Positions 59,568-64,000 of a stretch of DNA of 64,000 bases are shown here, in pieces; the first letter of the stretch is position 1, and every line of letters starts with the position of its first letter. Both the position numbers and the translations under genes were made by a program. Under the pieces are notes generated by a model. The model was not told the origin of the DNA. It was given only the letters and a program-made list of their open reading frames with translations, and made no database searches. Source of the stretch: CAYMCO01 sp964388955 (GTDB lineage Bacteria; Chloroflexota; Anaerolineae; Anaerolineales; E44-bin32); assembly GCA_964388955.1 (NCBI GenBank), contig CAYMCO010000007.1:1-64000 (forward strand). Direction: 5' to 3'.

Positions 59568-60701
59568 TCATTTCAACACCTTCGCCTCGGCTAACGCGGC
59601 CCGCAGCGTGGGGAATACATGCGCCCCCGCTCTCCCCAACGCCTGGACTTTTGGCGAGCTGGCGGTCGCACCATATGACCGCAAGTGAATCCCCAGGCCG
59701 ATTCCCGACAGCCGCCCCGCAGCGCCCACTGCGCTCCGGATCCCTTTGGCTGCGTCCTCGAAGACGGAGACCTCAGCCCCGTTCAGGGCTTCCCATACTC
59801 GCCCGTCATCCCCCTCCAGGGCCAGCGCCCCGGCGCGTAGCAATGCCGATTCCTGGTCGGCGCCCAACGCCCGCTGCAGCGCGGCCAAGATATGGACCGG
59901 GGAGGGCTTCAGCAGGGCCCCGTAGGGTAACCCCAGACGGTCGCCGAGCCACGTCAGCCCTCCGTGGCCGATCACGGGAAGATCCTCCAGGCCGACGACT
60001 TGCAGGCCGATCTCCGCCTCCGGTGTGTCGAAGAAGCCCTGGGGCGCTTCCGAAGGGCGGTTGGTGAACACCGCCGCCCTTTGTCCCGGCGTGCGAATCC
60101 AAGCTCTCAATTCGCCCGTTTGCGTGCGCGTGAGCGCCGGGCGATCTTCGGTGGACAGCATGCCCTGGCGATCGAAGACGGGTTCCAATCCGTATGCCTG
60201 CCGGAAGGCCCGCCCGCCGAGCACAAGTTCCTGGAAAATGCGGTGGGTGAGCGACCCTTGAATTCGATGTGCCCCTTCCAGCAGTTCGCGGATGGCGCCC
60301 TCCTGAGACGGGCTGCCCTCCCAATTGGCCAAAATGAGCCCCTCCGCCCGCTCGACGCTGGTGTTGTCCGCCGGCAGGAGGCCGAAAGCCTGGAGAAAAG
60401 CCGGGATATCCGGCATGGCCAGATCGTGGGGCGGCGGGCCTGGCAGCGGAAGGGTTTCCGGAAGCCGCAGTTGGGGAAACTGCCGCCAGGCAGCCTTCAG
60501 CATGAGCGCGGTGCAGATGGCCGCCGATTCCCATTCGCTGGTGACCCCGTTGGCCTCGAAGGTATCGATCGTCTCCTGTGTCAGGACGGGATGGCGGAAA
60601 CCCAGCGCCGTCCCGATCAGCCGCACAGTCTCCATGAGCGCGCGGTGGTAGCCGCGAGCGTGGAGCAGCACGCCGTCCATGTCGAAGAGCAGGATTCTCA
60701 T
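59568..60701 (-). CDS. HAD-family phosphatase coupled to hisE
   Basis: A 377-residue HAD protein, larger than usual. Motif I is ILLFDMDGVLLHARGYHRAL. A long cap insert runs from about 35 to 200. Motif II is AAVFTNRPSEAP near 212, the lysine motif is PYGALLKPSPVHIL near 265, and motif IV is VSVFEDAAKGIRSAVGAAG near 320. Its ATG overlaps the hisE stop by four bases, so it is made with the histidine enzymes. It may be a histidinol-phosphate phosphatase (no hisB or hisK is in view) or a house-cleaning phosphatase. The large cap is unlike known histidinol phosphatases, so this remains a guess. Confidence 0.85.
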   Translation of the reverse strand: MRILLFDMDGVLLHARGYHRALMETVRLIGTALGFRHPVLTQETIDTFEANGVTSEWESAAICTALMLKAAWRQFPQLRLPETLPLPGPPPHDLAMPDIPAFLQAFGLLPADNTSVERAEGLILANWEGSPSQEGAIRELLEGAHRIQGSLTHRIFQELVLGGRAFRQAYGLEPVFDRQGMLSTEDRPALTRTQTGELRAWIRTPGQRAAVFTNRPSEAPQGFFDTPEAEIGLQVVGLEDLPVIGHGGLTWLGDRLGLPYGALLKPSPVHILAALQRALGADQESALLRAGALALEGDDGRVWEALNGAEVSVFEDAAKGIRSAVGAAGRLSGIGLGIHLRSYGATASSPKVQALGRAGAHVFPTLRAALAEAKVLK

Positions 60702-60991
60702 TGATCTGCGGCGTCGTTCGGCTGGTGGCGTCGCCGCAGCTCGGCCTCCACGTCCTCAAGTCTCAAGTCGTGGCCAGCCAGCAGCACCAGCAGATGGTAG
60801 ATCAGATCCGCGGCCTCTTCAACCAGGCGCCGGTCCCCCTCGTTGGCGGCGGCCAGGATGACCTCGACGGCCTCCTCCCCCACCTTCTTGAGCATCAAAT
60901 CGTCCCCCGCCGCCAACAACTGGGCGGTGTACGAGCCGGACGGCATGTCCGCCTTGCGATCCTCGATGATGGCGAACAGTTCTTCAATCAT
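60698..60991 (-). CDS. hisE: Phosphoribosyl-ATP pyrophosphatase
   Basis: A 97-residue MazG-like enzyme, second step of histidine synthesis. EELFAIIEDRKADMPSGSYT is the N-terminal helix, KKVGEEAVEVILAAANEG carries the E-x2-E-E metal motif, and RRLVEEAADLIYHLLVLLAG carries the second E-x2-D motif. It is separate from HisI rather than fused as in enterobacteria. Its start overlaps the end of hisI by 8 bp, and its stop overlaps the HAD phosphatase start. Confidence 0.96.
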   Translation of the reverse strand: MIEELFAIIEDRKADMPSGSYTAQLLAAGDDLMLKKVGEEAVEVILAAANEGDRRLVEEAADLIYHLLVLLAGHDLRLEDVEAELRRRHQPNDAADQ

Positions 60992-61307
60992 GGCTGAAAT
61001 CGTCCAACCTCCGATGAAAGCAGCTCGCTTCTCCGGTGTGGCAGGCCGGACCGGCGGGGTCGACTTTCAACAGCAGGGTGTCGCCATCGCAGTCGACAAA
61101 GATCTCTCGGACGGCGAGCACGCTGCCCGATGTCTCCCCTTTGTGCCACAGAGACCGGCGCGATCGGCTCCAGAAATGCGCCTCTCCCGTCGCGATGGTG
61201 CGCTCCAAAGCCGTTCGGTCCATCCAGGCGACCATCAACACCTGCCCGCTGCTTGCATCTTGGGCCACGGCGGGGATCAAGCCCTGGGGGTCAAATCTCA
61301 GTTCCAT
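60984..61307 (-). CDS. hisI: Phosphoribosyl-AMP cyclohydrolase
   Basis: A 107-residue enzyme, third step of histidine synthesis. GLIPAVAQDASSGQVLMVAW and MDRTALERTIATGEAHFWSR are its N-terminal signatures. SLWHKGETSGSVLAV and VDCDGDTLLLKVDPAGPACH contain the zinc and magnesium ligands (Asp residues in DCDGD; Cys in ACHTG). HisE overlaps downstream. Confidence 0.96.
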   Translation of the reverse strand: MELRFDPQGLIPAVAQDASSGQVLMVAWMDRTALERTIATGEAHFWSRSRRSLWHKGETSGSVLAVREIFVDCDGDTLLLKVDPAGPACHTGEASCFHRRLDDFSHD

Positions 61308-61316
61308 ATCCGCCTC

Positions 61317-62831
61317 TCAATGTCGGAAATGCCGCACGCCTGTGAAAACCATGGACAGCCCCAGCCGATCGGCGGCCGTAATCACCTGTTGGTCACGAAC
61401 AGAGCCACCGGGCTGCACGATGGCGCGCACCCCGAGATCGGCGGCCGCCTCCACGCCGTCGGGAAAGGGGAAAAAGGCGTCCGAAGCGAGAACCGAGCCC
61501 CGCGCCCGCTCACCGGCGCGCTCACCGGCGATGCGCACGCAGTCGACCCGATTGGGCTGGCCCCCGCCGATGCCGACAGTAAACCGCTCCTCTCCGCGGG
61601 CTTGGGCCAGCAACACCGCGTTGGATTTCACGTGCTGGCAGGCCCGCCAGGCGAACCGCAGGGCGGCCATCTCCCTTTCGGAAGGCGCCCGAGTGGTAAC
61701 GGTGCGCCAGGGAGGGGCATCCTCCGGGTCGCCGAGGTCGACCTCCTGGCGCAGGACACCGCCCATGACGCTGCGGAATTCGTGGATCGCAGTGTGATGC
61801 CTCAGGGGCATCTCGACCACTCGCAGCCGCGGGCTGGCGGCAAGCGCCTCCAGTGCGCCTTGGGTGAAAGCCGGCGCGATCAGGCATTCCACGAAGAGAT
61901 CGCCCAACGCGCCCGCCCAATGTTCGTCGATCTCGCGGTTGCAGGCGATCACGCTGCCGAAAGCGGAAACCGGATCGGATTCGATGGCTGGACGCACGGC
62001 GGCCCTGGCCTCCGGGGCGATGGCCACCCCACACGGGCTGTTGTGCTTTACCACCACCACCGCCGGGTCGTGGAAGGAGGCCGCAGCGCGCCAGGCAGCG
62101 TCGAGATCGAGGATGTTGTTGTAGGAAAGCGGCTTCCCCTGATGAATGTGAGCCCCAAGGGGAGTGCCCTCCGGATCCGGTGCAAACAACGCCGCGGATT
62201 GGTGCGGATTCTCGCCGTAGCGCAGATGGTAGCTGGCGTAGCCGGTGAAGCTCATCATCTCCGGACCGCCGGCCAGACGAGCGAAGAAAGCTTCGATGGC
62301 GGCGTCGTACTCCCGGCAGCGCCGGAAGGCCTTGAATGCCATACGCCGCCGAAAGGCGATGTCACCGTGGCCTGAAAGCGCCTGCCGGTAGTCCGCCGGA
62401 TCGCACAGGGGCGTCACGCGGTTGAAGTTCTTCGCCGCGGCCCGCAGCAAGGTCACGCCTCCGATGTCGATGTTCTCCACCGCCTCCTCGATCGTCGCCT
62501 GGCCTCCGGCAACGACCTGCTCGAAGGGATACAGGTTGACCGCCACCAGGTCGATGGGTTCCCATCCCTTGCGCTGCAGCGTATCCATATCCTCCGGGAT
62601 CCCGCGAGCCAGGATGGCGGCGTGGATAGCAGGGTGCAGTGTCTTCACCCTCCCGGATAGGATTTCCGGCTCTCCCGTCACGTCGGCTACCGGGCGGGCG
62701 GGCAGATCGGCGGCCCGCAACGCGTTCGCCGTGCCCCCGCTGGCAATCAGCCGCCAACCCCGCGCATGCAGTGTGGAGCCGAACTCCACCAGTCCCGTCT
62801 TATCCGATACCGAGAACAATGCTGTAGGCAT
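61317..62831 (-). CDS. purH: Bifunctional AICAR formyltransferase / IMP cyclohydrolase
   Basis: A 504-residue PurH. The IMP cyclohydrolase domain is at about 1-195: ALFSVSDKTGLVEFGSTLHA, RLIASGGTANALRAADL, GRVKTLHPAIHAAILARG and NLYPFEQVV. The transformylase domain has LRYGENPHQSAALFAPDPEG, VVVVKHNSPCGVAIA (with the key Lys-His) and FTVGIGGGQPNRVDCVRIAG. The final residues include FPFPDGVEAAADLGVRAIVQ and VFTGVRHFRH. It converts AICAR plus 10-formyl-THF to IMP. The gene lies between hisF and hisI; HisF/HisH releases AICAR, so the location makes metabolic sense. Confidence 0.96.
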   Translation of the reverse strand: MPTALFSVSDKTGLVEFGSTLHARGWRLIASGGTANALRAADLPARPVADVTGEPEILSGRVKTLHPAIHAAILARGIPEDMDTLQRKGWEPIDLVAVNLYPFEQVVAGGQATIEEAVENIDIGGVTLLRAAAKNFNRVTPLCDPADYRQALSGHGDIAFRRRMAFKAFRRCREYDAAIEAFFARLAGGPEMMSFTGYASYHLRYGENPHQSAALFAPDPEGTPLGAHIHQGKPLSYNNILDLDAAWRAAASFHDPAVVVVKHNSPCGVAIAPEARAAVRPAIESDPVSAFGSVIACNREIDEHWAGALGDLFVECLIAPAFTQGALEALAASPRLRVVEMPLRHHTAIHEFRSVMGGVLRQEVDLGDPEDAPPWRTVTTRAPSEREMAALRFAWRACQHVKSNAVLLAQARGEERFTVGIGGGQPNRVDCVRIAGERAGERARGSVLASDAFFPFPDGVEAAADLGVRAIVQPGGSVRDQQVITAADRLGLSMVFTGVRHFRH

Positions 62832-62876
62832 TCTCCGTCTCCGATCCCCCTTGGGCCCGGCCCTAAGGACCGCCGG

Positions 62877-63653
62877 CTATGCCGGCCAATCCTGGACCAG
62901 GCGAATTGGAAACCCCCGGGATTGCAGGTAGCGCTTCACCTCACCCACCGTGAGAGCGTTGTCGTGAAACAAGGAGGCCGCCAGGGCGGCGTCCGCCCCA
63001 CCAGCGCTCAACACCTGGGCGAAGTGCTCCAGTTTCCCCGCTCCGCCGCTGGCGATGACGGGAACCGGCACACTGTCGCTGACCGCGCGGGTGAGAGGGA
63101 GGTCGTAGCCGTCCAGGGTGCCATCGGCATCCATGCTGGTGAGCAGAATCTCCCCCGCTCCCATCTCGACGCCCCGCCGCGCCCACTCCAGCGCATCGAT
63201 CCCGGTGAGTGTGCGCCCGCCGTTCACAACGACCTGCCACCCGCCCTGCGCCCTTTGTTTCGCGTCGATCGCCAGGACAACGCATTGGCTGCCGAAGCGC
63301 TCGGCCGCCTCGTGCAACAGCGCGGGCCGCTCCACTGCGGCGGAGTTCACGCTCACTTTGTCCGCCCCGGCAAGCAGGATGGCGCGCATATCCTCCACGC
63401 TTCGGATGCCTCCACCCACGGTCAGAGGCAGGAAGACCTGGTCTGCCACCAGGCGTACCATTGCGGCGGTCGTCGCCCGCCCCTCGGGCGTGGCGGAAAT
63501 ATCGAGAAAGACCAACTCATCCGCCCCCATGCGGTCATAAATCTGGGCCTGCTCGACGGGATCCCCGGCGTCGCGCAAGTTCACGAAGCGCACGCCCTTG
63601 ACCACCCTGCCCGCCGTCACGTCCAGGCAGGGGATGATGCGCTTGGCTAGCAT
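62877..63653 (-). CDS. hisF: Imidazole glycerol phosphate synthase cyclase subunit
   Basis: A 258-residue (beta/alpha)8 barrel. The catalytic Asp11 is in KRIIPCLDVTAGRVVKGVRF, and the second Asp is near residue 130 in CVVLAIDAKQRAQGGWQVVV. Phosphate loops are PLTVGGGIRSVEDMRAILLA, ASGGAGKLEHFAQVL and ALAASLFHDNALTV. It makes imidazole-glycerol phosphate and AICAR with HisH (not in the window). It starts 7 bp inside the hisA end. Confidence 0.97.
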   Translation of the reverse strand: MLAKRIIPCLDVTAGRVVKGVRFVNLRDAGDPVEQAQIYDRMGADELVFLDISATPEGRATTAAMVRLVADQVFLPLTVGGGIRSVEDMRAILLAGADKVSVNSAAVERPALLHEAAERFGSQCVVLAIDAKQRAQGGWQVVVNGGRTLTGIDALEWARRGVEMGAGEILLTSMDADGTLDGYDLPLTRAVSDSVPVPVIASGGAGKLEHFAQVLSAGGADAALAASLFHDNALTVGEVKRYLQSRGFPIRLVQDWPA

Positions 63654-64000
63654 CTGAGGGCATCCGCGAGGGAGATCCGGCCCTCATACAGCGCTCGCCC
63701 GATGATCACACCCGCCAGCCCCGCCCGGCGGGCGGCGGCCACGTCCCCAAGCCCGGCGGCTCCACCCGATGCAATCACCCGCACACCGGACCCTGCCTGG
63801 ATTCCTTTGGCCAGCGCCAGATTGATCCCCTGTCCCATCCCGTCTCGATCGATGTCGGTGACTACCGCGTGCATCAACCCCACCCTCGCGAACCTGTTTG
63901 TGAGCGCTTGGGGGTCAGCCTCGCCTTCTTCCCTCCAACCGTGAACGCGCATCTGCCCGGCACGGATGTCAATGCCCAGAGCCACCCGGTTTGGCCCAAA
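63647..64000 (-). CDS. hisA: Phosphoribosylformimino-5-aminoimidazole isomerase, C-terminal part (partial)
   Basis: About 117 residues are visible and the gene continues past the window edge. VALGIDIRAGQMRVHGW, VVTDIDRDGMGQGINLALAK with the catalytic second Asp, and ASGGAAGLGDVAAARRAGLA and GVIIGRALYEGRISLADAL are HisA blocks. It acts just before HisF in histidine synthesis. The overlap with hisF implies coupled translation. Confidence 0.95.
   Translation of the reverse strand, partial: FGPNRVALGIDIRAGQMRVHGWREEGEADPQALTNRFARVGLMHAVVTDIDRDGMGQGINLALAKGIQAGSGVRVIASGGAAGLGDVAAARRAGLAGVIIGRALYEGRISLADALRC

Overview
The window looks like a scaffold from an uncultured Chloroflexota bacterium, probably Anaerolineae, assembled from a metagenome. 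This is an inference from high GC, Thr/Pro-rich lipoprotein linkers, MutL-like, C39/TPR and zinc-ribbon membrane proteins typical of that group, and a run of exactly 100 Ns inside a tandem repeat. There are no rRNA or tRNA genes, CRISPR arrays or intact insertion sequences that I can see.

Layout. 1-4.9 kb: one-carbon methyl transfer, with the tail of one MtmB-family methyltransferase, a TetR regulator, and a corrinoid protein coupled to a full MtmB homologue that has Gly where methanogen MtmB has pyrrolysine. 5-13.4 kb: a decay zone with a 2Fe-2S domain, an internally deleted DNA methyltransferase, a GYD protein with a nonsense codon, a NAD synthetase piece and an IS256-type transposase piece. 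Between them sit an intact class III aminotransferase, an oligopeptide-type binding lipoprotein and an RHH / small protein / membrane protein operon with a well-defined promoter-operator. 13.4-24.3 kb: an L,D-transpeptidase, a Cys4 small protein, a membrane-bound HdrD-like iron-sulfur protein, a complete 2-oxoacid dehydrogenase set (E1a, E1b, E2, E3), and a trypsin-like protease followed by a free copy of its N-terminal domain.

24.3-32 kb: UbiE-type methyltransferase, APC permease, nucleotidyltransferase-like protein, metallophosphoesterase, glutaredoxin-like protein, C39/TPR protein, a 109-bp tandem repeat broken by the assembly gap, and ferritin. 32.3-35.8 kb: a NurA / unknown / HerA operon on the minus strand. 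36-44.3 kb: an eight-gene plus-strand cluster, mostly overlapping, made of membrane proteins, a zinc-ribbon/PxWL protein, an ASKHA-fold MutL homologue with no mutase nearby, and an LPxTG-like protein. This is the best candidate for an undescribed system.

44.4-58.4 kb: phosphohexomutase, glycerate kinase, a second binding lipoprotein, a SnoaL-like protein, an LVIVD-repeat lipoprotein, a lincosamide-type nucleotidyltransferase, a pilin-headed RTX protein, UvrC, a lone receiver domain, a helicase-C3-like protein and a diacylglycerol kinase-like protein. 58.9-64 kb: a minus-strand operon hisA-hisF-purH-hisI-hisE followed by two HAD phosphatases. purH can use the AICAR released during histidine synthesis, and one HAD protein is translationally coupled to hisE.

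Several genes (24994, 29624, 35992, 48627, 53329) have a -10 box only 7-9 bp before the start codon and no Shine-Dalgarno, which suggests leaderless mRNAs. Family assignments are from sequence recognition; no database search was run.
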